A stretch of 64,000 nucleotides of DNA from the NCBI RefSeq assembly GCF_001424145.1, contig NZ_LMQM01000013.1, positions 186,001-250,000 of the forward strand, written 5' to 3'. The notes under the pieces are model-generated. The model had not been told where the DNA came from, did not search any database, and saw only the letters and a list, made by a program, of their open reading frames with translations. The position numbers and the translations under genes are program-made. The DNA comes from Chryseobacterium sp. Leaf404. GTDB lineage: Bacteria > Bacteroidota > Bacteroidia > Flavobacteriales > Weeksellaceae. Positions 8,912 to 18,332 of the stretch are shown in pieces; position 1 is the stretch's first letter; every line of letters starts with the position of its first letter.

Positions 8912-9682
8912 TTAAAATCTATATCCTAACGACAGGCCACTTCTGAAACCGGCCCATGGACCGTCTACTTTTACCCTTGCCCCCTCCGTATTCGTTTCTA
9001 CGGTGTACTCAACGTAGGGAACATCAAGGTCTTCAATTTCTTTTTTCAGCTGACCCTGCATTTCTGGTGTGAGATAAATATTGCTTGTGAGGGCAAAGTC
9101 TCCTTTTCCGGTTCCGTAATGGGCTCCGGCAATCCAAAAATCAAGTACAAGATTCTGTGCCTTGTTCAGGAAAAACTGAGCTCCCACCATCAGGCCGCCG
9201 CTGTGACCTCTCGTATCTCCCTTGCCGGTAAGCGGAATAGGATATGAGACACCTGCCACAGGCTGAAAATTGTAATAAAAATCAAATTCATTAGACTCAA
9301 CACTTGAATAACGGTAGTAAGGTGCAAAATAAAAACCCTTCCCATAGCCTTGACCGATATAAAATCTCGGCTCCAGGGTAAAATTGGTTGACTTAATTTC
9401 CAGGTTCTGAAACTGCTTTTCGTCTTCATCATCTAAAAAAACTCCCATAAAAGGAACTTTTCCTTCAGGCATGGTACCAAATCCTATTGCTAATGAAAAC
9501 CACTGATTCAGGGATCTTTCGTAGGTAAGGTTAAAATTTCTGAAGGCGTAAGCTGTAACATTTGTTTTTACGATATTCATTTTCTCAGGAACATCAGAAG
9601 CTGGCGGAATTGAATTTTCTATTTGGGCATTTGCAGCAGACATAACGCCGATTGCCAGTAAAGTAGTGATTCTTTTGGTCAT
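8912..9682 (-). CDS. Secreted outer-membrane beta-barrel-like protein, unknown function
   Basis: 256 aa with a signal peptide (MTKRITTLLAIGVMSAANA) and alternating aromatic and polar segments ending in 'GLSLGYRF', an aromatic C-terminus as in outer membrane barrels. 'IVKTNVTAYAFRNFNLTYERSL' resembles the start of small Bacteroidota barrels of the DUF3575 type, but I am not sure of the family. It precedes no obvious partner; the T9SS cargo gene upstream ends 53 nt before its start. Function unknown. Confidence 0.75.
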   Translation of the reverse strand: MTKRITTLLAIGVMSAANAQIENSIPPASDVPEKMNIVKTNVTAYAFRNFNLTYERSLNQWFSLAIGFGTMPEGKVPFMGVFLDDEDEKQFQNLEIKSTNFTLEPRFYIGQGYGKGFYFAPYYRYSSVESNEFDFYYNFQPVAGVSYPIPLTGKGDTRGHSGGLMVGAQFFLNKAQNLVLDFWIAGAHYGTGKGDFALTSNIYLTPEMQGQLKKEIEDLDVPYVEYTVETNTEGARVKVDGPWAGFRSGLSLGYRF

Positions 9683-9735
9683 AGTATGTGATTTTGGTGT
9701 GAAAAAGTAATATCAAAAAGCAGGCAAAATTGATT

Positions 9736-10728
9736 TTATTTCTTAATCAACTTTTTAGTTTCAGATACAGCACCATCCTTTTCAGCTGTGATAAAATAGA
9801 CACCAGACGGAAGATCTGCTACCTGCACAGCATCCTGGGTTTTATTGAACTGTTTTAAAACCTTACCATCTAAGTTGTAGATCACCACATTCGCATTTTC
9901 AGCATTTCTAAAATGCACCACATCAGTTACCGGATTAGGATAAAATTCAAAATTATTTTTGAGCTTTGAGTTCTGCACAGCAAGAAAAATTTCATTTAAT
10001 CCCTGGGCACCGTCAGTAGTCTGATTATTTATACCGGCTGCAGCTACGTTCACCACTACCTGCGACGTTGAAAGCAGTGCAAATTTATGTGTGCTGTCGT
10101 AATAGTTGTAAGAAGTGTTTACAATAGTCCCTATCGGGAATAGAAAAAGAGTGTCTGTAGGCAAATGAAGGTTGAAATTTTGTACCGATTTAATCCTCAA
10201 AACGTTGGTATAAGTTTTAGGGCCAACAATTAAAGTTCCTGTGGCGTCACCGGAATTGCTGATGCTTCCTTTACACAGTCCGCTTAGGGTTGCCGATGTG
10301 AAAGTTCCCTGAGCCTGATCTGTCTCAGAATAGCTGAAAGCTGCAGGATAGGTAATAAAAGTCCCGTTATTGGCTGAAAGATTTAGCGTAGCATCAGCGG
10401 TGACCAATGCAGTAATTTCCAATTTGGAAGCCGTCTGTTTGTAAAAAATGGTGTTTGAACCGTTTACATACTTCAGGGTAGAACCGGGATAAGAAGCAAT
10501 TTCAGCAGATGTTGGCGCAGAATAAATCCCCGGACTGCCACCACCCTGTGTAAGAGAGGCATTGTTAAATGTAGTATTCGCTCCGGTTGCGCTGTTATCT
10601 GGTGTGCCGGCCAAAATCACATAATTGGCTACATCGCCCACAACAGGGTCGTTGAAAGCTTTGGTAACAGTTGTTTGTGCATTAAATAATGAAAAACAAA
10701 AAGTTAAAGACAGTAAAGTTTTTTTCAT
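9736..10728 (-). CDS. T9SS cargo protein with C-terminal sorting domain
   Basis: 330 aa. Signal peptide MKKTLLSLTFCFSLFNA, then a Ser/Thr/Asn-rich body of unknown function. The type A T9SS sorting domain in the last 75 residues has 'FEFYPNPVTDVVHF', 'VVIYNLDGKVLKQF' and 'DLPSGVYFITAEKDG'. T9SS substrates cross the outer membrane and are secreted or anchored at the surface. The frame is open for 55 codons further upstream, but the ATG at 10728 begins a clean signal peptide and is chosen. The body has no enzyme motif I recognise. Confidence 0.85.
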   Translation of the reverse strand: MKKTLLSLTFCFSLFNAQTTVTKAFNDPVVGDVANYVILAGTPDNSATGANTTFNNASLTQGGGSPGIYSAPTSAEIASYPGSTLKYVNGSNTIFYKQTASKLEITALVTADATLNLSANNGTFITYPAAFSYSETDQAQGTFTSATLSGLCKGSISNSGDATGTLIVGPKTYTNVLRIKSVQNFNLHLPTDTLFLFPIGTIVNTSYNYYDSTHKFALLSTSQVVVNVAAAGINNQTTDGAQGLNEIFLAVQNSKLKNNFEFYPNPVTDVVHFRNAENANVVIYNLDGKVLKQFNKTQDAVQVADLPSGVYFITAEKDGAVSETKKLIKK

Positions 10729-10929
10729 GGGTGTAAAATATTGTTTAAAATTACGCAATAAACCAATACGGAAATTAAATAATTTTAAGAATATTTTAAC
10801 ACTATTTAGGATATTCTGGAATTGATAGCTGTTGCGGTTTACATTAAAGATCTGCCAGAAGCATGATGGTACATTCAGTCTATTTTGAAACAAAAAACAG
10901 ATACTCTTAAACTGGAATTTCTTCGCCAG

Positions 10930-11355
10930 TCAATTGATTATTTCCGCATCAGGATTTTCACGAAGCTTTGCAATTTTTTCTTTCCAGTTCTGAAGTTCTT
11001 CATCCGAGAGCCTCACCCAATCTGTCAGTTCGCCAACAATTTTTAAAGGTTCACTGCTTCGGTAAGATCTCGTAGGATTTCCGGGAAATTTTTTGTCGGT
11101 GACATTAGGATCGTTTTCAAATATTCCGGTAGGTTCTACGATGTAGATTCTGCCATCACCATCTCCTTCAGCCAAAGCAGCAGCCAAAACAGCTCCGTTT
11201 GGTAAAGCCGTAAAATAGATGTGATTCATAACAACTTCAGATTTATAGTTTGAATTAAAACCTGCTTTAAGCAAATCTCCGGTCTTCAAATCGGCTTTTG
11301 TACCGTGGTAAAATGGACCTGCATCCAGAATTTTTTCGTCTTTTTTATTTAGCAT
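10930..11355 (-). CDS. arr: NAD(+)--rifampin ADP-ribosyltransferase
   Basis: 141 aa, the length of Arr enzymes, which inactivate rifampin by ADP-ribosylation using NAD. The family sequence is clear: 'FYHGTKADLKTGDLL', 'GFNSNYKSE', 'HIYFTA', 'GRIYIVEPTG', 'DPNVTDKKFPGNPTRSYRS' and 'VGELTDWV'. The catalytic and NAD-binding His, Tyr and Asp positions of the family appear conserved. There are no insertion sequences or integron parts next to it, so it looks like a resident chromosomal gene. It shares this window with rpoB, the gene for the drug's target. Confidence 0.93.
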   Translation of the reverse strand: MLNKKDEKILDAGPFYHGTKADLKTGDLLKAGFNSNYKSEVVMNHIYFTALPNGAVLAAALAEGDGDGRIYIVEPTGIFENDPNVTDKKFPGNPTRSYRSSEPLKIVGELTDWVRLSDEELQNWKEKIAKLRENPDAEIIN

Positions 11356-11493
11356 GATTGCGTTTTTTTTGAGATGAAATCAGTAGAAAACTTAGCAATT
11401 TTTTTGAAATGAAAAAAACCGCCCGGATGAGAGCAATTTTTATGATTGAAGGTACAAGTGCGGCAGTTGCAGCAGCTTGAGAAGATTATATTA

Positions 11494-12303
11494 TTATATT
11501 TTCCAGTTATTTTTTAAAGCCTCCAATTTTGGGATGAGACATGATTTGCTTTCATTATTTTCGGAAACAAATATTTTTATAATATCACCGGATTTTTTCT
11601 CATTCAATATAGAAAAATCTGTCGTAATAGATTTTCCAAATACGTTTGAACCATTTTTTGTTTTGAAAAAGTAGTTGACTGTTATTGTATGATTTCCTGT
11701 ACGGTAGCTTCTGAAGCCATTTCCTGATACCGTATTGCTGTTGATTTCCATTGAAACGATTTCAGCATCTTTCACAATTCCGTTTTTGTAGAGATTGAAG
11801 TTTTTCAAGGATGGAATTACAGATTTAATGAAAAACGGAATTCCGATCAAAAGAAAAACCGATGCGAAGATAAAGACATAATAGATTGGTAAAACAAAAG
11901 GTTCAATATCTTTTATGACAGATTGACCTTCAAAAAATTTTATCTGTATTTCCTTTCCAACGTCTGGATCCGTCAATTTATCAGACTTCAACATTTTAAA
12001 TTTATCGGTGATTTCCTTTCCTTCGTCATCAAATTTATACGTAATAATTTTCACAGATTCCCCGTTAATATTCATGTTGGTTTTCTCAATATGTGAAATT
12101 ACTGCCGTTTTCTCGATACCGTTTTTTTCTATTTTCTCATAATCATAGCTCTCAAAAGGTTGTCTATTTAAGTTTAAAACAATACTTAAAACAACAGATA
12201 TCAGAATTGCGGAAAGAGGAAATAAAATTCCCAGGGTAGAATATGGTCTTCTTTCTTTCAATAAATTGATAAACGCTGAGAATGGAACTTGTCTTTTTTG
12301 CAT
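11494..12303 (-). CDS. DUF3592-type membrane protein
   Basis: 269 aa with two transmembrane segments (about residues 22-44 and 137-160). Two similar beta-rich extracytoplasmic stretches follow them ('KTAVISHIEKTN...ITYKFDDEG' and 'KDAEIVSMEIN...ITVNYFFKTKNG'). This is the internal duplication typical of DUF3592 proteins, whose function is unknown. It lies alone on the minus strand, downstream of a 311-nt gap that follows the kelch gene. Confidence 0.75.
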   Translation of the reverse strand: MQKRQVPFSAFINLLKERRPYSTLGILFPLSAILISVVLSIVLNLNRQPFESYDYEKIEKNGIEKTAVISHIEKTNMNINGESVKIITYKFDDEGKEITDKFKMLKSDKLTDPDVGKEIQIKFFEGQSVIKDIEPFVLPIYYVFIFASVFLLIGIPFFIKSVIPSLKNFNLYKNGIVKDAEIVSMEINSNTVSGNGFRSYRTGNHTITVNYFFKTKNGSNVFGKSITTDFSILNEKKSGDIIKIFVSENNESKSCLIPKLEALKNNWKI

Positions 12304-12615
12304 TGGTTAAATGTAGTTTTTAAGATGATGTAAAATTAAATATTAAAAAAAACATTTTGAAAGAAAACAGAGATTTTACTGTTTCCAAACAAGTGTGAAC
12401 ACCTTGCGGAGCTGGATGTAAAAGACTAAAAAACAAGTGTAAAAAACCCAATTCCCTTTATTGGTGTTCCAATGGCGAGCATAAAAAACTCAAAAAAGAG
12501 TGTAGAGATTTGATGCCAATTCATAAAGAGTCCACTATAAGGGTTAATGGTTTATTTTAATTATTTAAAAAAGTCAAAAGGCGCACATCAGCGGGAAGCA
12601 GGTTACTGCAATGGT
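12304..12615. other. Intergenic region with no recognised gene
   Basis: About 310 AT-rich bases. I see no credible coding frame. There are short direct repeats: ACAAGTGT occurs twice near 12390-12440, and AATGGTTTATTT occurs near 12546 and again at 12610. A weak ACTC/GAGT hairpin lies near 12490. No function is assigned. Confidence 0.5.
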
Positions 12616-13542
12616 TTATTTACCCGAAAGCACCTCATCACTAATATCTGCTACCTGAACGCTTTTAAGAGCTGATTTGGTTGAAGATGCTGTACTTCCA
12701 CCCATAATGTAGAGTTTATTATTATATATTTCTGCAGCGGCATGTCGTCTGGGAATCATGTTGGATGATAACTTATGCAGCTTATTGGTTTCTGTATCAA
12801 AATAGGCCAGAAAATTTTGATTATTATAACCGCCTGCAATAAAAATCTTAGTACCGGATACCGCTAATGAATGACCGGATATCGCAGCAGACATCGTGTA
12901 TTGCTCAGTCCATTCATTTTTGTTGAGATCAAACACATTCACCAGACGGGATGACGTACCGTTAAAACCACCGATTACATAGAGCTTATCATTCACAATT
13001 TTGCCCCTTGCTTCTCTGGCTGTTGGCATATCGGGTAAAGTATGCCATGTGTCTGAAGCAATGTCGTAATATTGAAACCTGTCAGAAAATACTGTGGTGG
13101 CGGCATTGTTTAGCCCACTGCCGCCGAACGTATATATTTTTCCATTATGAATGGCAGAGCCTGCATTTCCTGTGTAGGCACGATTAACAGCTCCCTTCGT
13201 TTTTTGATGAGTTTCAAGGTCTATAATTTCAAGATGGCTGTTTCCCCATCCGTTAAAAATATAAACTTTATTACCGTAAGTCTCCGAATTGGCGAATCTT
13301 TTAGGAACCAGACTGGAGTTGATGAGACTCCAGCGGTTATCTTTAGTACTGTATTTCTCAATAAAATTTGCATAACCATCCGTGTCTTTATATCCATTGC
13401 TCACATAGATATTGTCACCTGCAATAGCACTGCTTATCGCTCCTCTGCGAACAGACATATCCGAAAGGTGTTTAAATTTTAATGTTTGTGCAATGGCTAA
13501 ACATAAACCGAAAAGTGAAAGTAGGAATGATTTTGTTTTCAA
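12616..13542 (-). CDS. Secreted kelch-repeat beta-propeller protein
   Basis: 308 aa. A signal peptide (MKTKSFLLSLFGLCLA) is followed by about six kelch repeats, seen as recurring 'IYVSNGY', 'VYIFNGW', 'IYTFGGSG', 'LYVIGGFN', 'IFIAGGYN' and 'LYIMGGS' with downstream Trp/Tyr. Kelch propellers bind proteins or sugars; no enzyme site is visible. The start is a TTG at 13542. A near copy of its leader and TTG start region occurs at 14265-14350, upstream of the next gene. Confidence 0.82.
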   Translation of the reverse strand: MKTKSFLLSLFGLCLAIAQTLKFKHLSDMSVRRGAISSAIAGDNIYVSNGYKDTDGYANFIEKYSTKDNRWSLINSSLVPKRFANSETYGNKVYIFNGWGNSHLEIIDLETHQKTKGAVNRAYTGNAGSAIHNGKIYTFGGSGLNNAATTVFSDRFQYYDIASDTWHTLPDMPTAREARGKIVNDKLYVIGGFNGTSSRLVNVFDLNKNEWTEQYTMSAAISGHSLAVSGTKIFIAGGYNNQNFLAYFDTETNKLHKLSSNMIPRRHAAAEIYNNKLYIMGGSTASSTKSALKSVQVADISDEVLSGK

Positions 13543-13619
13543 TGGCGTTGAGGTTTGGTTTAATTGATTTTCTGTGTTGAAAAATATGTTTTTAAATATA
13601 GGGAAAAGTCACGGATTGG
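13533..13619. repeat. Duplicated leader sequence, copy 1
   Basis: About 87 nt covering the kelch start codon and its upstream region. They match 14265-14350 with about ten differences and one 1-nt gap by eye. Confidence 0.8.
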
Positions 13620-13639
13620 GAATATAGCACATCAAGCTC

Positions 13640-14179
13640 TCAATACCCATTAATTGTATTAAAGTTCACATAATATTTTTTGAATTTGAATGTATCTTGA
13701 TCTATTATTATGGTTTTGGAATCAACTATTTGACATTCTCTTGTATATTGATATATTTTTCTATTATAAAAAGATGTTAATTTAAAAGTATTGCCATTAA
13801 GTATATAAGAGTCAGCATTTTTGTATTCTTTAATTAAATCTGATTTTTTCCAACCCAAGCGACCAAATAATACGTCAAAAACCCAACTGTCCTCATTGCT
13901 TGAGCCAGGTATTTGCCACATTTCCGCCCCAATTACCCTATTTATAGCTTTACCCTCACTGCTAAACATATAAATTGATAATCTAGCTGGGTATAATTCA
14001 GGAATGTCTACTTTTCGAGGATTTAAAGAATCTATTTCTGATATTCTTTTGTAAGAATAATAATATCCATCAAATCTTAGGAGTGACTGAGATATTCCGT
14101 CCCGTGATAAAGGTTTGTATGACATTGCAGAACAACTGATGATAAGTATTAAAAAAGAAATGTAAACTAAAAATTTCAT
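13640..14179 (-). CDS. Small lipoprotein, unknown function
   Basis: 179 aa. MKFLVYISFLILIISCSAMS has a lipobox-like 'LIISC' with the modified cysteine at about residue 16. The rest has no motif I know and is rich in Tyr, Ile and Ser. The frame is open to 14275, but that extension (MKAKLLLLLISVIL...) lies in the duplicated leader and ends in a REP-like palindrome. I therefore start at the ATG at 14179. AT content is higher than in neighbouring housekeeping genes. Confidence 0.65.
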   Translation of the reverse strand: MKFLVYISFLILIISCSAMSYKPLSRDGISQSLLRFDGYYYSYKRISEIDSLNPRKVDIPELYPARLSIYMFSSEGKAINRVIGAEMWQIPGSSNEDSWVFDVLFGRLGWKKSDLIKEYKNADSYILNGNTFKLTSFYNRKIYQYTRECQIVDSKTIIIDQDTFKFKKYYVNFNTINGY

Positions 14180-14212
14180 ATAATAAACTTTAAATAATGT
14201 GAAATCAGATAG

Positions 14213-14230
14213 CGCGGATTTATAATCCGT
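14213..14230. repeat. REP-like palindrome
   Basis: CGGATT and AATCCG arms (14215-14220 and 14224-14229) around TAT, within GCGCGGATTTATAATCCGT. Palindromes of this kind (gcggatt-n-aatccgc) are common between genes in Bacteroidota and are linked to RAYT enzymes. Confidence 0.5.
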
Positions 14231-14264
14231 ACATAAAATCACGGAAATTAAAAGGAGTAATAAC

Positions 14265-14350
14265 TTTGCTTTCAATAGTGTTGAGGTTCGGGTTAATCGA
14301 TTTTCTGGGTTGAAAAATATGTTTTAAATATAGGGAAAAGTGATGGATTG
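14265..14350. repeat. Duplicated leader sequence, copy 2
   Basis: A near copy of 13533-13619 (about 88% identical by eye), including a TTG start context followed by a hydrophobic reading frame. That frame soon runs into other sequence, which suggests the remains of a duplicated gene start. Confidence 0.8.
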
Positions 14351-14371
14351 GAAATCTGCGACATAATAATG

Positions 14372-14394
14372 GGTACGAGCGAGACGCTCGCACC
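14372..14394. repeat. REP-like palindrome
   Basis: GGT-A-CGAGCG, loop AGA, CGCTCG-C-ACC: a 9-bp stem with one mismatch, GC-rich in an AT-rich region. It lies just past the stop of the gene ending at 14406 and may serve as its terminator. Confidence 0.5.
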
Positions 14395-14405
14395 AGAGGG
14401 GAATT

Positions 14406-14738
14406 CTAAAACGGCATAAAGCCTAAGTGTATTTTTTCATTATCGTATTTATAGAAAATTGAAAACCTTGGATTTTTATGAAACCCATCATAAATATTCA
14501 ATTGCAAATAGTCATCGTAGAATCCATTAAATTCTTTTTCGACTTTTATCTCTTTTATCTTCCCGCGGACTTTTGAGTGTAAAATTTTGTTCCTAAATAA
14601 TTTGTAGAAATCTAATTTACTTTCCCTATCTACAATTACAATTTCAGACTTCAGAAAAGAAATGAAATATTTCGGATCTTTTTTAACAAACGCTACCACC
14701 AATGCATTTCTGATATGTTTATTTGTTAAATCATTCAT
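14406..14738 (-). CDS. Hypothetical protein, AT-rich
   Basis: 110 aa, basic and aromatic, no signal peptide, predicted cytoplasmic. I recognise no family. It begins 6 nt after the stop of the longer gene upstream, so the two are probably co-transcribed. Lys, Phe, Ile and Asn are frequent, and the codons are more AT-rich than those of nearby groEL. This suggests a horizontally acquired pair. Confidence 0.55.
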   Translation of the reverse strand: MNDLTNKHIRNALVVAFVKKDPKYFISFLKSEIVIVDRESKLDFYKLFRNKILHSKVRGKIKEIKVEKEFNGFYDDYLQLNIYDGFHKNPRFSIFYKYDNEKIHLGFMPF

Positions 14739-14744
14739 TTCAAA

Positions 14745-15626
14745 TTAATCTAGATTTCCATATACAGTATCAATATCATCTTCATAAAAGTTATTTCTAA
14801 CCCAATCATCAAATGTTTCAAAGTCATTAGAAACTACATCTGTTTCATTCTCATATCCTATCCTTATCTTTTGAAAATACTCAATATGGTAATTAACATA
14901 CTGAAAGGGATCTAAAGTTTTGTTCACACCTAATAAAACTTCTTCATTTTCTTCGAGTTCAAATTCTAGAAATTCTTTCAAATCACAAATATTAACACTT
15001 ACAAAGTGATTATCATTATGATTATAGAATCGTAGAGAGTCATCATTTCTATACTCCCAAGAGTTATATTTAAAGTCTGGATCCTGACATACGTGAAAAT
15101 AGTAATCCGTACCTAGTTTGTACAAATCAAATTCAAACTGCTTTTCGAATTCGTCTAAAGTTATCCCAAATGTATCTTCTGAGGGAGAACTGGGTAATTC
15201 TTTTTTATGTGCATTACGAAAAAACAATTCATCATCTTCTTCGTCAATTATTTTTGGACTTATATTGCAATAACTATCCATATCTTCATTATAATCAATT
15301 TTATTTTTTATCTTGCTTAGCAATATTTTTCTATTTTCCGAGCCAGTCCATAAATCACTAGCTTTCGTTATTGCTTCTGTTGTAGAACTCAAAAGGAGTT
15401 TTAAATCTGCATTCATATTAAAAAGGCCTTGAATATAATTGTAATTTTCAAATAGTTTTTTCACAATAAATTCCACCTGATTTAATGTCAATGAAGTTTT
15501 TGAAATTAGATACTCTGTACTACCGATTCTGTTTGGCTCTAAATCATTGAAATAAAAGTTTAATAGATGGTTAATATTTTTTTTAGTTTTAGGATAAACA
15601 TTATCATTTTTGAGAGGTAATGCCAT
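14745..15626 (-). CDS. Hypothetical acidic protein, AT-rich
   Basis: 293 aa, rich in Asp, Glu, Asn and Tyr, no signal peptide or membrane segment after the chosen start. The frame is open to 15701, but the extension is a hydrophobic, poorly coding stretch; MALPLKNDN at 15626 is the more natural start. The first 80 residues are helical and the C-terminal half has many acidic and aromatic residues ('FDDWVRNNFYEDDID'). No family recognised. It pairs with the small gene 6 nt downstream. Confidence 0.6.
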   Translation of the reverse strand: MALPLKNDNVYPKTKKNINHLLNFYFNDLEPNRIGSTEYLISKTSLTLNQVEFIVKKLFENYNYIQGLFNMNADLKLLLSSTTEAITKASDLWTGSENRKILLSKIKNKIDYNEDMDSYCNISPKIIDEEDDELFFRNAHKKELPSSPSEDTFGITLDEFEKQFEFDLYKLGTDYYFHVCQDPDFKYNSWEYRNDDSLRFYNHNDNHFVSVNICDLKEFLEFELEENEEVLLGVNKTLDPFQYVNYHIEYFQKIRIGYENETDVVSNDFETFDDWVRNNFYEDDIDTVYGNLD

Positions 15627-15704
15627 TACAATAAATTTAGAATGAGTTAGTTTAGCTACAAATTTAATAATTATGTGGATATTTGATTTGATTAAAAACA
15701 AAAA

Positions 15705-15733
15705 AAACCGCCCAGAAAAAATCTGAACGGTTT
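15705..15733 (-). terminator. groEL terminator
   Basis: AAACCG (15705-15710) pairs with CGGTTT (15728-15733), and inner CAGA/TCTG extends the stem across a 2-nt bulge. It lies 24 nt past the groEL stop, with T-rich sequence following on the minus strand. Confidence 0.65.
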
Positions 15734-15757
15734 AAATATTTATAGCATCGATGATGA

Positions 15758-17416
<1,659 letters not shown>

Positions 17417-17456
17417 TTAGCTTTAGCGATTCGCTGTATTAATTTATAATTTGATT

Positions 17457-17813
17457 TTAATTTCCGTTAAGCCTGTTCCAAAGGGTGACAAGCTTCTTTT
17501 TTAGTATTGTTAATTCATCCGAAAGGATTTGGAAATCTTTTTCTGACAGATATTCTAAATCTTTTGAAAGAATTAATTGGTTCTCGGCTTCGTTGGATGA
17601 TCCTAATGCGATGTTAATGAAATTTGCAAATTCTTTATCTGAATTCCTGCCACTTCCTTCAGAAATATTGTATCCTATGGAAGCAAAAGATCTTCTGATT
17701 TGAGAAGTTACACCAAAAATTTCTTCTTTAGGAAAGCTTTGGCTTGACTTATAAACTTTTAAAGTTAATTTATGGCTCAGTTGCCAAACTTCAAATTTTT
17801 TAAAATCTCTCAT
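17457..17813 (-). CDS. Four-helix-bundle protein of the 23S rRNA intervening-sequence (IVP/S23) type
   Basis: 118 aa. 'FKKFEVWQLSHKLTLKVYK', 'FPKEEIFGVTSQIRRSFASI' and 'NISEGSGRNSDKEFANFINIALGS' are the family signature of small four-helix proteins. They were first found encoded inside 23S rRNA intervening sequences and later found scattered in Bacteroidota genomes. Function unknown. Here it sits between groES and groEL in the same direction, bracketed by imperfect 19-nt inverted repeats, as if inserted as a unit. Confidence 0.9.
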   Translation of the reverse strand: MRDFKKFEVWQLSHKLTLKVYKSSQSFPKEEIFGVTSQIRRSFASIGYNISEGSGRNSDKEFANFINIALGSSNEAENQLILSKDLEYLSEKDFQILSDELTILKKKLVTLWNRLNGN

Positions 17814-17849
17814 TGTCTATTTTCAACGCTGGAAAGCCATCTGCCATAA

Positions 17850-17868
17850 GCCAATAGCAATTAGCCAA
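17850..17868. repeat. Imperfect inverted repeat, right arm, overlapping the groES stop
   Basis: GCCAATAGCAATTAGCCAA pairs with 17396-17414 (two mismatches). It includes the groES stop codon and the last codons, so the insert boundary lies at the very end of groES. Confidence 0.65.
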
Positions 17869-18139
17869 TTACTCCTAATAAATCAGACTCTTTAGCGATA
17901 ATGAAATCTTTTCCGTCTAATTTTAATTCTGAACCTGAATATTTTCCATAAAGAACTTTGTCTCCTACTTTTACAGTTGTAGGCTCGTCTACTTTACCGG
18001 GACCTACCGCTACCACTGTACCTTCCTGTGGTTTTTCTTTAGCCGTGTCTGGAATAATAATACCTGAAGCTGTTTTGGTTTCTGCAGCGATAGGCTCAAT
18101 AAGCACTCTGTCTGCTAAGGGTTTAAAGTTTACTGACAT
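17861..18139 (-). CDS. groES: Co-chaperonin GroES (Hsp10)
   Basis: 92 aa. GroES caps the GroEL cavity. Typical elements: '[19 protein letters not shown]' at the start, the mobile loop '[19 protein letters not shown]', and '[18 protein letters not shown]'-like sequence near the C-terminus (here '[13 protein letters not shown]'). It is the first gene of the groE operon. About 190 nt of upstream sequence precede the alcohol dehydrogenase stop; I could not identify a heat-shock operator there. Confidence 0.97.
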   Translation of the reverse strand: MSVNFKPLADRVLIEPIAAETKTASGIIIPDTAKEKPQEGTVVAVGPGKVDEPTTVKVGDKVLYGKYSGSELKLDGKDFIIAKESDLLGVIG

Positions 18140-18280
18140 AATATATTTGATTTTTTAATTATTTCTGTGTTGAAATTGTCTAATTGTATGCCAAGGGAAC
18201 GATGATGGAGATTTGGCAGACTTTTAAATTTTTATGTGAAATTTTGTCAGTCTTTTTTTATGTTAAATTAGAAAACAAAA

Positions 18281-18306
18281 TCGGCGGAGCCCAAAGACAC
18301 CGCCGA
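18281..18306 (-). terminator. Terminator of the alcohol dehydrogenase gene
   Basis: A 7-bp GC-rich stem TCGGCGG (18281-18287) / 18300-18306. On the minus strand it is followed by TTTTGTTTTC. Confidence 0.8.
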
Positions 18307-18332
18307 GATACTTATAGTTAAATTTAAATCTC

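Noticed and set aside
10729-10893. N-terminal extension of the T9SS cargo gene
   Set aside because: It would place a signal peptide 55 residues inside the protein; the ATG at 10728 gives a normal one.
14180-14275. A hydrophobic N-terminal extension of the small lipoprotein
   Set aside because: It lies in the duplicated leader and in a REP-like palindrome; the lipobox leader starts cleanly at 14179.
18140-18332. A heat-shock operator (CIRCE) before groES
   Set aside because: No TTAGCACTC-N9-GAGTGCTAA-like inverted repeat is present in the upstream region.
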